Source: Acanthamoeba castellanii str. Neff (taxonomy: Eukaryota > Discosea > Longamoebia > Acanthamoebidae). From it: 35,817 bases of DNA. Below are positions 1 through 10,144 of the stretch, one piece after another (the stretch's first letter is position 1; each line of letters opens with the position of its first letter). Where the stretch lies: the NCBI RefSeq assembly GCF_000313135.1, contig NW_004457498.1, forward strand, positions 171,423 through 207,239. Direction: 5' to 3'. Below the pieces are notes generated by a model. It was not told the origin of the DNA. It saw only the letters and a list, made by a program, of their open reading frames with translations, and ran no database searches. The translations under genes were made by a program, and so were the position numbers.

Positions 1-1263
1 GTACTCCGACAGCAGGGCGCGGTCCCTGTGCGCCGCATAGCCCACCCGCACCGAACCGACGACACCGTGGTGAGTGGGTGAGTGGTCACATCGAGCGGGC
101 CGGCAGGCGCTGGGATAAACCTAAAGGTGGCCAGCTCGGGGACGGTGAAGTAGGTGCCGCAACCGCGGTACCACATGTAGGCTGCGGCGACGAATAGCAC
201 CAGCGGGCCGGCGATGAGGGCCGGGGTCGCGTTGAGCCAGTCCCTGCGTAGACATGATCCGATTTGTTGAGATCTCAACGGATTTCTTCACAGCACGCGG
301 GGCACACTACAGCACCGAACGACACGAAACGACACGACACGCACAGGCGCACACGCACACGCGGCGAGTGAGGGAGGGAGTACCAGGAGTCGGTAAAGAT
401 GTCGACCTCCTTGTACTGAACAAAGAAGAGCCACGACGCGGGGTACAGAGCGCCGATGGCGGAGAGCACGGCGGCCATCACCTTGGCCACCACATAGCGA
501 GCCCGCTGCCACAGCGTCGGTCGGCGCTGCACGCGACACGCACGCGGCACACGCACACACAGGAAAGAGTCAAATTGATGCTTGCTTGTATCAGTGGTGT
601 GCGGGAGCGCGTACCACGACGACCGGCTTGGTCTGGTCGAGATAGGCGTGCTTGCCATCGGGCGTGCACACGACTGCGACGACAGAGTTGGGTCAGCCGA
701 GGGGAGCGAGAACGGGGCCAGCTGGTGCGGGCGAGGGAAAGAGGGAGCGCGTACAGCCGTCGCGGACGACGAGCGACGAGGGCGATCTGGGAGTGGAGGC
801 GAAGGCGGTCACGCCCACCACCCCGCGCGCGATGTTGACGCCGCACGCGACGACCCACGAACGCGCGCGTCCGGTCGTCGAGCCCTGCCCCACGCGCACC
901 TCGGCGGCGGAGCTCAGGACACCACCGCTCCACCGGCGCACGTGCTGTGCGCTGCAAGAAATAGAATTTAAATAAATTATTGGCAGTAAATAAAGAAGAA
1001 TTATTCAATAAGGAAAATAGTATATCGTTATAGTTTTTGTTGTAGTGAAGTTATTATTATTATTATTATTATTTGAAATCAATTACCAATGTAAATAAAT
1101 CAAAGCAAGGGCCATACGCGGAGGAGGGCTGGAGGCGGAGGGGCACGAGGGGCGCGGCGGTGCTGCTGGTGGCTCTGGGCAGCCGGCCCCAGCCCGCACT
1201 GAAGCTGGTGGCAGACGTCCCCAAGGTGCGGCTGCGCGTCACTACGACAGTGGCTCTCCTCAT
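1..1263 (-). CDS. Putative mitochondrial membrane protein, 3' end outside window
   Basis: Spliced minus-strand model with exons 1263-1118, 951-755, 673-615, 526-384, 243-121 and 25-1, continuing past the left edge. All five introns are GT-AG and phases agree. The start is the ATG at 1263. The first ~90 residues are rich in Arg, Ser, Thr and Ala and almost free of acidic residues, as in a mitochondrial presequence. Later exons encode two hydrophobic stretches, one around VMAAVLSAIGALYPASWLFF and one around PALIAGPLVLFVAAAYMWY, probably membrane segments. The first intron (952-1117) is strikingly AT-rich, with an ATT run, unlike the GC-rich exons. I do not recognise the family. A mitochondrial inner-membrane location is inferred from the N-terminus and hydrophobic segments only. 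The last 25-bp exon is the least certain. Confidence 0.55.
1051..1074. repeat. ATT trinucleotide run in intron
   Basis: About eight tandem ATT units inside the AT-rich first intron of the leftmost gene. It is a simple sequence repeat with no coding role. Confidence 0.8.
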
Positions 1264-1507
1264 CTTCTTCTGCTTCAAGTCTGTGTCTCTTCGTGCGGTG
1301 TGGATTCGTCAAGACGGGGGAATAGCCTTCTTCTCTTTTTCTTCCCACACAGAGGCGGTGCGATTGGTTGGCACTGTCCTTCACGATAGCCGTGGATCAC
1401 GCCCGTTCGTTGGCGTAAGGCCAAGGAATCGGGTTTGGTGAACCTCGCGACCATATGGACCTTGTCCACCCACACATTGACTGCACCAGCTCGAGGGCTC
1501 AAGGACA

Positions 1508-1578
1508 ACCACACACCACACCACACAACACACAACACACAACACACACAACACACCACACACACACGACACACGCAC
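1508..1578. repeat. CA-rich simple repeat between two genes
   Basis: Imperfect CACA/CAACACA tract in the 343-bp gap (1264-1606) between two minus-strand genes. Apart from this tract I see no gene in the gap. It serves as downstream flank for the gene ending at 1607 and as upstream region for the gene starting at 1263. Confidence 0.75.
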
Positions 1579-1606
1579 TGTTATTTATGTACTTGCTTCG
1601 ATGTCT

Positions 1607-2030
1607 TCAGACAGCTCTTGGGCGCGGTGGGCTGGGCTTCCACTCGATCCAGTAGTGCTGCTTGTGGCCCTGTCCGACGTGCGTGGTGTTGCGCCGGTCG
1701 AGCTCCTCCAGGTACTTCTCGGCCTCCTCCTTGGAGGGGAAGTCCTTGATGTGGTAGCTGTGGCCGTGGTCATCCTGCACCATGGCCCCACGCACATTCG
1801 AGTGTGTGAGAGAAGGCGTGGCCTCTAAATTAGAGGGGGGGGCAACGCCATGGTACCATTCTGTGCACGGACACGGCCGACTCCGTCGGCTTGGCCCTGC
1901 TGCTGCCGCTGACGCTGCTGTATGGCCGCTGCTGGCCACCACCCAAGTAGTAGCAACCTATGCAGCTGACCGGCCAATTGGCCCGCCGTTCAAGTGTTGG
2001 TTGCGGTCGCAGCCCCCGCACGCCTCTCAT
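1607..2030 (-). CDS. Small predicted mitochondrial protein, unknown function
   Basis: Two-exon minus-strand model: exon 1 2030-1857 (58 codons) and exon 2 1774-1607 (55 codons plus stop), 113 aa. The intron starts GTACC and ends GCAG, and the phase is 0. The N-terminus is basic with no early acidic cluster, and includes QRPYSS, which resembles a presequence cleavage region. The C-terminal half carries DDHGHSYHIKDF followed by an amphipathic EEAEKYLEEL helix and a terminal proline-rich tail, a pattern that looks conserved rather than random. I do not recognise the family. An alternative is a single-exon 58-aa protein starting at the ATG at 1783. Its 5' end faces gene A across 172 bp, which implies a shared divergent promoter. 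Confidence 0.5.
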
Positions 2031-2202
2031 CGCGTCTCTTTCTGTTTGTTCGCGTTTTTCCTCTTTATTCTTTTACCGCGTGGTGCTGGGAGCCAAGGCC
2101 GTCGTTCTTCGTCTTGAGAGCCGGAACGGCGGAAACAGAAACAAGGAAGACAACAACGGAAGCACAAGAGCAGACTAAAGAATCAAAGGGGGGCAGCAGA
2201 AG
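2031..2202. promoter_or_regulatory. Divergent intergenic region
   Basis: The 172 bp between the start of the minus-strand small gene and the start of plus-strand transcription-factor gene A. It must hold both 5' flanks. It is pyrimidine-rich on its left side and purine-rich (AAC/AGA-rich) just before the A start. No specific element was recognised. Confidence 0.35.
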
Positions 2203-4714
2203 ATGGAAGAGCCAAGCCGCACCTTCTCACACCCAGCGCAGCAGCCGGCCGATGCCGCGGGGTCAACGGCGTGTGGAACGTGCCGTCTTGCCCATGCCTC
2301 TTGCGACCGGTACGCTGCCATCACCCCCCCCCCTCTCCCTCCCTCTCTTTCCCTCTGCTCTTTTCCATTTTAAACCCAATTTATTTTTTTAAAATTTATT
2401 GTTTAACGTGTCATGGACCCACAGAGCGCAGCCGTGCGGGCGGTGCGTGAGGCTGGGCAAGACGGAGACCTGCCAGCCGCCTCCCACGCGCAAGCGCGGC
2501 CGCCCACGCAAGGGTCCGCCGCCCGACGACCAACCACAGCAACAGCAGGCGCACGCGGGGACACTTGCTGTGCCACCGCACCACCACCACCACGACGACC
2601 ACCACCAGCCGCAACCACCACCACCACCACACACCAGCAGCAGCAGCAGCGAGCAAGCGCTTTTGCAAGGCGACCGACCCTGTGATCGATCCGCCCGGCA
2701 CAGCCAGCCACCACACGCCGCACCTGCGCCTGCTGCAGGCCCACACTGTTTCTCCTCCTCCTCCTCTGCGTCGTCGTCGTCGTCACCGTCATCACTATCA
2801 CCGGCGGCGGAAGAGGATTGGGCGTCGTTGTGGTCGCCTCCCCCGCCATCGCAGCCGGCGGCGGGATCTTTACCCAGCCACCAGCGATTCACTCAGCCGG
2901 CACCGGCGCGGACTCTACCGGGCCAGGGCCAGCAGGAGCAGGACTCGCAGGAGGGGCTGCGGTCGCTGCTGATGCTGGTGGTGGACCAGGTGCGCGAGAT
3001 GCGGCGCGAGAACGAGCACCTGCACGACACCATCGCCCAGCTGCGAGCCACGCAGAAGCAGACCCAGCGCAGGCTGGCGCGCGTGGAGCAGGACCACGAG
3101 ATCAAGAGCCGCCAGCTCGAGCAAACCGAGTCCAGGCTGGCGCGCGTGGAGGCGGACCACCAGACCAAGAGCCGCCTGCTCGAGCAGACGCGCATTGAGC
3201 TCAACGACCACGTCATGGCCCACCACCGCGACCACGTCCGTGATCACGCCCACGCGAGCTCCACATTCCCGCCGCCGCCGCCACCGTTCTCGTCGGAGAC
3301 AGCGGTGGTGGCACCACCACGATGTGAGTTACAGCTCGTCGCGGCGGTGGCGGGGTCCACAACGCCGCGAGCCGAAGTGGAGCAGTTCATCGCGCAGACG
3401 CTTCCGTTTCTGCAGGAGTTCGACTGCTCATCGCTCATCCTCCGCGACTTGCAGTACACCACACCCACACCCACACCCACACCCACACCCACACCCACAC
3501 CCACACCCACACCCACACCCACACCCACACCCACACCCACACCCACACCCACACCCACACCCACACCCACACCCACACCCACACCCATTTTCATTCATAC
3601 CATTCATCAATGCCGGATGTCATCAGGCGGCCGTTCATTGTCGCGCGAATGAAGGAGGCCGAGACGCTGGACGACCTGGACTCGCCCGTCATCGTTTACA
3701 TGTCACCGTCTATGTGCGAGCTCCTCGGCTATGACATGGTACGCGCTGCCGCCTTGCCCCACCGTACCACCGACAAGACTGAACGGTCTGCCGCGATTGG
3801 TGTTGGGGGGACTGGCGACAGTTGGAGCTGCACGGCTCTCGCTTAACTTCCATCTGCTCACCGAAGCCCGAGTATCTGGCGGTATTCGTGCGGGTGATAC
3901 TGATGCGGCCGCCCGCGCGAGTCGGCCAGCCTCTCTTCTTGTCGCGCGGACCGCTGATAACGAAGCAGGGACGCAACGTGCAACTGTCCACCGCGCATCA
4001 ATTCCTCTACAATCAACGACGCCTGGTACTGTCCGTGTCTCTCTCTGGGTCCACTCACAGTTCCACGCTCACGACACGACATACGACATACGACACACGA
4101 CACACATGCCACGACAGGCGCAGTGGCAGATCATGCAAGTGAACAGCGTTCTCGAAACGGATCTGGGTTCGGCACCTCTTATGCGGCCGATCCCCAGCAT
4201 CATGCACGACCCCACCGTGCGAGCGCACCTGCTCGCCCGGCTGCCGCATTCGCTGCTCTTCGGGTGCCAGGGCGAGATGACTAGCACTCAACTGTCGCCG
4301 CACCAGCATCACGGCTTCGGCTCGCAGACCCATTCGTGCCTCAATCGCCCCCACCACTTCCACGAGGCGACGCACTTGGCGCCGTCGTTCGTCGCGCAAC
4401 ACACCTGCGCCGCGATCGAAGATCTCACCGTGGAGGAGGCGGCAGCTCTGATGGCCGCGATGACGCAGCACCACCAGCACCAACGACCGCCAGGCCGCCA
4501 AGACGTGATAACGCGCGCACAAGGGTCAGAAGAGGTCGACGACGACGACGACAACGACAACGACAGCGAGCTGGACGAGCTCATGCGGGTCCTCGGGTTG
4601 CCGATCGAGAGCGGCGTGCGTGCGTCACCGTTCAGCCGTTTGGTGATGGGATTCAACTCGTCGCTCCCGCCGCCCACGACACCGGCCACTCTCGCTGAGC
4701 GGTGGATGCGCTGA
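2203..4714 (+). CDS. Zn2Cys6-coiled coil-PAS transcription factor, copy A
   Basis: Exons 2203-2309, 2425-3453, 3627-3738, 3822-4025 and 4118-4714 give 682 aa with all phases consistent. The zinc cluster is C24, C27, C34, C40, C43, C52, followed by the basic tail RKRGRPRK (58-65). A His/Gln/Pro/Ser-rich linker precedes a coiled coil (~212-290) in which the RLARVE unit is duplicated. The PAS-like region begins near 351 and runs across exon 3 ([17 protein letters not shown]). The protein ends SLAERWMR. A nuclear DNA-binding regulator with a ligand- or partner-sensing PAS module is inferred from the resemblance to fungal Ert1/AcuK/Rds2. Intron 1 splits the zinc cluster. Intron 2 contains a long hexanucleotide array. 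Exon 4 is 204 nt, as in copy J, versus 201 in C, E, H and I. Confidence 0.85.
3461..3586. repeat. (ACACCC)21 hexanucleotide array
   Basis: An essentially perfect array of 21 ACACCC units (126 bp) immediately after the intron 2 donor of gene A. If the intron were retained it would read as Thr-Pro repeats and then stop before the PAS exon. No other copy of the gene has this array. Confidence 0.95.
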
Positions 4715-5071
4715 TGGGGCGAATGGAACCTGGCGTACAAACGACTTGCTTGTGTGTACCAAAGAGAAACCTTGACCGCGACAGTTTCGTGCTAGAGGGC
4801 AACGCCAACAACCAGCCCGTGATCACAGACTCGACCGACAGCTATTATTTAATTGTCAACACTCTTCTTATTGTTTGTTGATCGCTGGAAATTTGTGTGC
4901 TGCTTGTATCCGCCCGGCAGTTGTTGTTAGTCTTTAGTGTGGTTTTGGGGTTGAGGTAAAACACGCCAGCGATCAACAATCAACGACCACAGCTTTCTCC
5001 CTCTGTTTATGTGGTGGGCGACATGGCGTTTTTTCCGGAAAACTTGCTCTTCTTTTGCTGCTACGCGTGCA
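4715..5071. other. Convergent intergenic spacer between A and B
   Basis: 357 bp between the stop codons of gene A (plus) and relic B (minus). No gene is visible. It is less GC-rich than the flanking exons and contains a 14-bp perfect inverted repeat, listed separately. It presumably holds the 3' processing signals of both units. Confidence 0.6.
4875..4979. repeat. 14-bp perfect inverted repeat, 77-nt spacer
   Basis: TTGTTGATCGCTGG at 4875-4888 is matched by its exact complement CCAGCGATCAACAA at 4966-4979. It sits in the middle of the tail-to-tail spacer between A and B. It could form a cruciform or long-loop hairpin, or be the scar of the rearrangement that placed B opposite A. Confidence 0.8.
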
Positions 5072-5824
5072 TCAGCGCATCCATCTCTCGGCGAGACTGG
5101 CCGGAGTGTTGAAGCCCAGCACCCGATGGTGGTGGTGGTGGTGGTGGCCAAACATCAGCGGCGAACATACGCCGCCGGCGCCGCTGCTCTGGATCGGCAA
5201 GTCCAGGGCACGCACGAGCGCCTCCAGCTCACCATCGTCTTCTTCTTCTGCCCGTTCGCGCGTCGTCGCGTGACGCCGGCTTGATGGTGATGGTCGCTGG
5301 AGTGTCAGCTCGCTGCCGCCGCGGAGTCGCCCAAAGAGCAGCGAATGCGGCAGCCGCGCGAGCAGGTACGCCCGGATTGTGGGTTCGCGCACGGCCTCGC
5401 AGAGAGGCATTGGCCTCGCGGGGTTGTACACCCCTTTGTGTATGACCGCCGGTGCCGACTGGAGTCCCGCTTCGAGAATGCTGTGCACCTGCATTACGTG
5501 CCATTCCGCCTGTGTCGTGTGTGCCGTGTGTGTGAATAAAATTGGCGGCTCGATGAGCGGAGGAGGGTCGTACCACGCGCCGTTGGTTGTAGACGAATTG
5601 GTGCTGGCAGGTCACCCGCACGTTGTGTCCCTGTTTCGTTGTAAAGCAGACGCTCGCAAAGGATGGCTGACCGACGGGCGTGAGCGACCGCATCAGCATC
5701 AGCCGCACGAACATCGGCAGATGCACAGCATCTGGCCCGCCGAACCTAGTCATCGGGGAGCCGTGCATCTCGCACTGTTGTCAGGTAAGGGCCAGAGTCA
5801 GCTGGGTGGTGCGTGTGTGTCGTT

Positions 5825-5848
5825 TGTGTGTGTGTGTGTGTGTGTGTG
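5825..5848. repeat. (GT)12 microsatellite
   Basis: Dinucleotide run inside the intron between exons 3 and 4 of relic B. The same intron in copy C lacks it. Confidence 0.9.
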
Positions 5849-6613
5849 GCGTCGCTTGTACAACGAACAAGTGGAGAAGGCGGGCGGGCGCGGACCTGGT
5901 CGTAGCCGATGAGCTTGCACAGGGACGGTGACGCGTACGCTACGATGGGCGTGTCCAGGTCGTCCAGCGTCTCGGCCTCTGCCATTCGCATGACCACGAA
6001 GGGCCGCCTGATGATGACCACCAGCCATGCCGTCCCAATGTCAGTCCCGATCACCCCCTATTTTCTCACCCACCGTGGCGGATTGGAAGCGAAAAGCGGT
6101 GGTGAGTGTGTACTGCAAGTCACGGAGGATGAGCGACGACCGGTCGAACGCCGACAAGAACGGCAGCGTCTGCGCGATGAACTGCTCCACGTCGGCTCCC
6201 GGCGCCTCTGCAAGCAGTCTCCAGCGCACCCACGTGGTTGTTCCGTGGACTGCGAACGGGAGTCACATCGCGGTGGTGGGCATGGGTGGGCCGCCATGAC
6301 ATGGTCGTCGATCTTCTTGTTGAGCTCCACGCGCGTCTGCTCGAGCTCGATGTGGGTCTGCTCGAGCTGGCGGCTCTTGATCTCGTTGTCCTGCTCCACG
6401 CGCGCCAGCCTGCGCTGGGTCTGCTTCTGCGTGGCGCGCAGCTGGGCGATGGTGTCGTGGAGGCGCTCGTTCTCGCGCCGCATCTCGCGCACCTGGTCCA
6501 CCACCAGCATCAGCAGCGACCGCAGCCCCTGCCAGTCCTGCTCCTGGCCCGCCACTGGCGTCGGTAGAGCCCGCGGCGATGATGATGAGGGAGGCGACCA
6601 CCAATCCTCTTCT

Positions 6614-6742
6614 GCCGTGCGGGCGGTGCGTGAGGCTGGGCAAGGCCGACAGCTGCCAGCCGCCGCCCACGCGCAAGCGCGGCCGCCCACCACGCAAAAC
6701 GACCCTACCATCGCCCGACGACCAACAACCACAACAAGAGCA
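6614..6742 (+). other. Inverted exon-2 segment within copy B
   Basis: Read on the plus strand this segment encodes the second half of the zinc cluster, [14 protein letters not shown], then the basic tail KRGRPPRK and a DDQQPQQEQ stretch. All of this should lie on the minus strand, in line with the coiled coil of copy B. The right junction reads GAGCAGGCTGCTC, a near-palindrome, consistent with an inversion at a short inverted motif. The linker between the basic tail and the coiled coil is also shortened relative to copy C. Confidence 0.85.
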
Positions 6743-7001
6743 GGCTGCTCCCTGCAGGAGACCACAGGGGAACAAACAGAACAACAAAATAAGACAAAAT
6801 GAAATTAAATGATCGCAAAGAACAGTGAAAAGAAAAAACTGCGCAATGGGTGGGGATTGGGGGGGGGGGTGGCAACACGGACCGGTCGCAAGAGGCGTGG
6901 GCAAGACGGCACGTTGCGCACGCCTTTGGCCCCGCGGCGCCGGCGCCTGCTGTGTCGGCGGCAGGCTGCTGCTGCTGCGTTCGTGCGGGGCTGTGATCCA
7001 T

Positions 7002-7373
7002 CTTTTCTTCTTCAGGCCTTGCTTTTGCTGGGTGGTGATGGTCATGGACAACCACTGCCTGGGTGCGGAAGCGGTGCTGCCTGTCTTCTTTCTTCTTCCT
7101 TTTGCGTGCACCCAATCACCCGGTCAAGATAGCCCTTCTGCACGTGGAAGTGACGAACGGCCACCAAGATGTCTCCTGGAGTTCAGATGAGATTCAACGA
7201 CGCTGGCCACAGTCACAGCCATTCTTGATTGTCTGTCTTCCTCTCAGTGGAAGCAGCGTGCTCCGTGCTTTGTCCCCAAGCCAAAGCAACAAGCCTAAAA
7301 GCAAAAAGCCTGAAGAAGAAGGAGCTGCAGCTCCGCCTTCTCCTCGCACCGCCCAACAACAACAAAAGAGGAA
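7002..7373. promoter_or_regulatory. Divergent promoter region between B and C
   Basis: 372 bp between the start codons of head-to-head copies B and C. Immediately upstream of each start the two copies share a block related to AAAAGCAAAAGCCTGAAGAAG. A related block (CAAAAGCCAAAGCCTGAAGAAG) precedes copy H. It is a candidate conserved family promoter or 5' UTR element. No TATA box was identified with confidence. Confidence 0.45.
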
Positions 7374-9548
7374 ATGCATCAACAGCCTGCCGCCGACACA
7401 GCAACCGCCGTGGGGCCAAAGGCGTGCGCAACGTGCCGTCTTGCCCACGTCTCTTGCGACCGGTCCGTGTTGCCGCCCCCCCCCCATTCTTCACGCATTG
7501 TTTAACGTGTCATGGACCCACAGAGAGCAGCCGTGCGGGCGGTGCGTGAGGCTGGGCAAGACGGAGACCTGCCAGCCGCCTCCCACGCGCAAGCGCGGCC
7601 GCCCACCACGCAAGGCTCCCCCACCCGACGAACAACCAGCCCACGCGGGGACACTTGCTGTGCCACCGCACCACCGCGACCACCAACGCCAGCCGCACCC
7701 ACCACCACCACCACCACCACACACCATCAAAGCCCAGGCAGCAGCAGCGAACAAGCGCCTTTGCGTGCGGCCCAAGACGACCGACCCTGTTGTCTATCCG
7801 CCCAGCGACAGCCAGCCACCACACGCCGCACCTGCGCCTGCTGCAGGCCCACACCGCTTCGCCTCCTCCTCCTCCTCCTCTTCGCCCTCATCGCCGTCGT
7901 CATCATCGTCATCGTTGGCACCACCGGCGGCGGAAGAGGATTGGGCGTCGTCATGGTCGCCTCCCTCATCATCATCATCATCGCCTTCGCAGCCCACGGG
8001 ATTCGCGCCGCGGGCTCTACCGGCGCCGGCGGCGGGCCAGCAGGGCCAGCAGGAGCAGGACTGGCAGGGCCTGCAGTCGCTGCTGATGCTGGTGGTGGAC
8101 CAGGTGCGCGAGATGCGGCGCGAGAACGAGCACCTGCACGACACCATCGCCCAGCTGCGCGCCACGCAGAAGCAGACCGAGCGCAGGCTGGCACACGTGG
8201 AGCAGGACCACGAGATCAAGAGCCGCCAGCTCGAGCAGACCCTCATCGAGCTCGAGCAGACGCGCGTGGAGCTCAACCACACGCGCATGGAGCTCAACAA
8301 GAAGATCGACGACCATGTCATGGCGTTCCACCCATGCCCACCACCGCGATCCGACTCTCGTTCACAGTCCACGGCACAACCGGGCGCGTGTGCTGGACTG
8401 CTTGCAGAGGCGGCGGTGGAGGGGCTCACGACGCCAGGAGCCGACGTGGAGCAGTTCATCGCGCAGACGCTGCCGTTCCTGCGGGCGTTCGATTGCTCGT
8501 CGCTCATTCTCCGCGACTTGCAGTACACACTCACCACCAACCCCACCGCCCCACCACCCACTTTTCTCTTTCAAATCCTCACGGCGGGTAAGAGACTTGG
8601 GTGATCGGGACTGACACACATTGGGACGGCATGGCTGGTGGTGATCAGGCGGCCGTTCCTGGTCCTGCGCATGGCAGAGGCCGAGACGCTGGACGACCTG
8701 GACACGCCCATCGTAGCGTACGCTTCACCGGCCCTGTGCAAGCTCATCGGCTACGACCAGGTACGCGCCCGCCCGCCTTCTCCACTTGTTCGTTGTACAA
8801 GCGGCACACGTACGACACACGCGCACCCAGCTGACTCTGGCCCTGACCTGACAACAGTGCGAGATGCACGGCTCCCCGGTCACTTGGCTCGGCGGACCAG
8901 ATGCTGTGCATCTGCCGATGTTCGTGCGGCTGACGCTGATGCGGTCGCTCACGCCCGTCGGTCGGCCATTCTTTGCGAGCGGCTGCTTCGTGACGAAACA
9001 GGGACACAACGTGCGGGTGACCTGCCAGCACCAATTCGTCTACAACCAACGGCGCGTGGTACGACCCTCCTCCGCTCATCGAGCCGCCAATTTTATTCAC
9101 ACACACGGCACACACGACACAGGCGGAATGGCACGTAATGCAGGTGCACAGCATTCTCGAAGCGGGACTCCAGTCGGCACCGGCGGTCATACACAAAGGG
9201 GTGTACAACCCCGCGAGGCCAATGCCTCTCCGCGAGGCCGTGCGCGAACCCACAATCCGGGCGTACCTTCTCGCGCGGCTGCCGCATTCGCTGCTCTTTG
9301 GGCGACTCCGCGGCGACAGCGAGCTGACACTCCAGCGACCATCACCATCAAGTCTCCGGCGAGATGTGACGACGCGCGAACGGGCAGAAGAAGAAGAAGA
9401 AGGAGATGGTGAGCTGGAGGCGCTCGTGCGTGCCCTGGACTTGCCGGTCCAGAGCAGCGGTGCTGGCGGCGTATGTTCGCCGATGTTTGGCCACCACCAG
9501 GTGGGCTTCCACCCGCCGGCCAGTCTCGCCGAGAGATGGATGCGCTGA
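7374..9548 (+). CDS. Zn2Cys6-coiled coil-PAS transcription factor, copy C
   Basis: Exons 7374-7462, 7524-8522, 8649-8760, 8858-9058 and 9123-9548 give 608 aa in a single consistent frame. The zinc cluster is C18, C21, C28, C34, C37, C46, followed by RKRGRPPRK. The linker is His/Ser/Pro-rich. The coiled coil begins at [15 protein letters not shown] and continues through TERRLAHVEQD and two ELEQTRVEL-type units. The PAS-like segment includes [18 protein letters not shown] and PIVAYASPALCKLIGY. The C-terminal domain carries the leucine-rich [14 protein letters not shown] motif and ends SLAERWMR. It is nearly identical to relic B in exons 3-5 and lies head-to-head with it, so the pair looks like a recent inverted duplication. 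A DNA-binding regulator role is inferred from domain content. Confidence 0.86.
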
Positions 9549-9620
9549 TGACCGCGTAGCAGATAAACGCGTTGATGTATGTAAACATCACCAGGAACGG
9601 TGACGTCTACATTAGTTTCC

Positions 9621-9663
9621 ATGTCGTCTCGGCTTCTTCCATTCGCATGACCAGGAACGGCTG
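9621..9663 (-). pseudogene. PAS-exon fragment
   Basis: A 43-bp scrap on the minus strand encodes PFLVMRMEEAET, the start of the family's third exon, and then degenerates (TWKLM, stop). It matches copy H (RRPFLVMRMEEAETLDD) better than adjacent copy C. It lies just beyond the 3' end of C in the opposite orientation, so it is rearrangement debris rather than part of C. Confidence 0.65.
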
Positions 9664-9789
9664 ACCACACATGAAGGTAGTGGCAGAGAAATGAAGAAAG
9701 AAAACTCCTCACGCACATAAAGTTTATTTTATTTTATTATTATCATTTGCTGAGATCATTTGCTCACATATCCAAGCAGCCCAGTGCTG

Positions 9790-10065
9790 GGCGGAGCCCA
9801 CGACGCCGGGAGCCGACATGGAGCGGTTCATCGCGCAGACACTTCCGTTCGAACGATCACCGGACATCAACTCCTCTCAGCCAACGACGACTGGCATCGT
9901 CTGTGTCTCTTGACCTTGCTCACACGACACACTTCTCACGCGACACCACACAAGGTGGTAAGGCTTCTCGCGACGGACCTGGAGCTGGCACCGCTCATCC
10001 AGCCGACCTGCAGCGCCGGACACGCCAACAGTACCGCAGCAGTGGCAGCAGGGTCGAACACATAG
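9790..10065 (+). pseudogene. Copy D: relic of exons 2 and 5
   Basis: The segment 9790-9852 encodes [20 protein letters not shown], the end of family exon 2, then breaks off. After an intron-like CACACGACAC stretch, 9957-10065 encodes VVRLLATDLELAPLIQPT and ends at a TAG. This matches the start of exon 5 in copy H (RVLATDLGLVVPLIKPT). The PAS exon, exon 4, the zinc cluster and most of exon 5 are missing. It is an internally deleted H-type copy. The flanking stretches 9549-9789 and 10066-10144 contain nothing else except the 43-bp PAS fragment. Confidence 0.75.
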
Positions 10066-10144
10066 ACTGACAGGCGTTTGTACCGAAAAAAGACAGAAGA
10101 AGATAGACAGAAGAAGAAAGGAAAAATCAAGCAAGCAAAGGAAG

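Larger units (their letters stand above)
5072..7001 (-). pseudogene. Copy B: inverted and frameshifted Zn2Cys6-PAS gene
   Basis: The five-exon family structure is recognisable on the minus strand: 7001-6883, 6751-6114, 6007-5896, 5774-5574 and 5509-5072. Exon 1 still encodes [13 protein letters not shown]. Within exon 2, about 130 bp (6614-6742) lies in reverse orientation, so zinc-cluster cysteines 4-6 and the basic tail are on the plus strand. The inverted stretch stays open on the minus strand, so translation would run on into the coiled coil (EEDWW, then [15 protein letters not shown]). Further on, compared with copy C, there is a 2-nt GA insertion near 6214 and an in-frame 21-nt loss, which shifts the frame before the PAS region. 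Exons 3-5 are otherwise intact and very close to copy C. A pseudogene is most likely; an assembly artefact cannot be excluded. Confidence 0.8.

Noticed and set aside
2403..2849. Antisense proteins overlapping the GC-rich exon 2 of family members
   Set aside because: GC-rich codon usage keeps antisense frames open in every copy. The sense frames carry the conserved domains and splice sites.
3244..3610. Antisense Val-Gly and Cys-Gly repeat proteins
   Set aside because: They are translations of the complement of the hexanucleotide array and flanking exon, with no independent start, domain or conservation.
2399..3652. Continuous plus-strand frame ending in a long Thr-Pro repeat
   Set aside because: The Thr-Pro stretch is the ACACCC array inside intron 2 of copy A. 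The paralogues splice at the same donor, and the frame then stops before the PAS exon.
6579..6812. Plus-strand gene for a free half zinc cluster
   Set aside because: It is the inverted piece of copy B exon 2 followed by the reverse complement of its intron. It lacks the first three cysteines and a start context.
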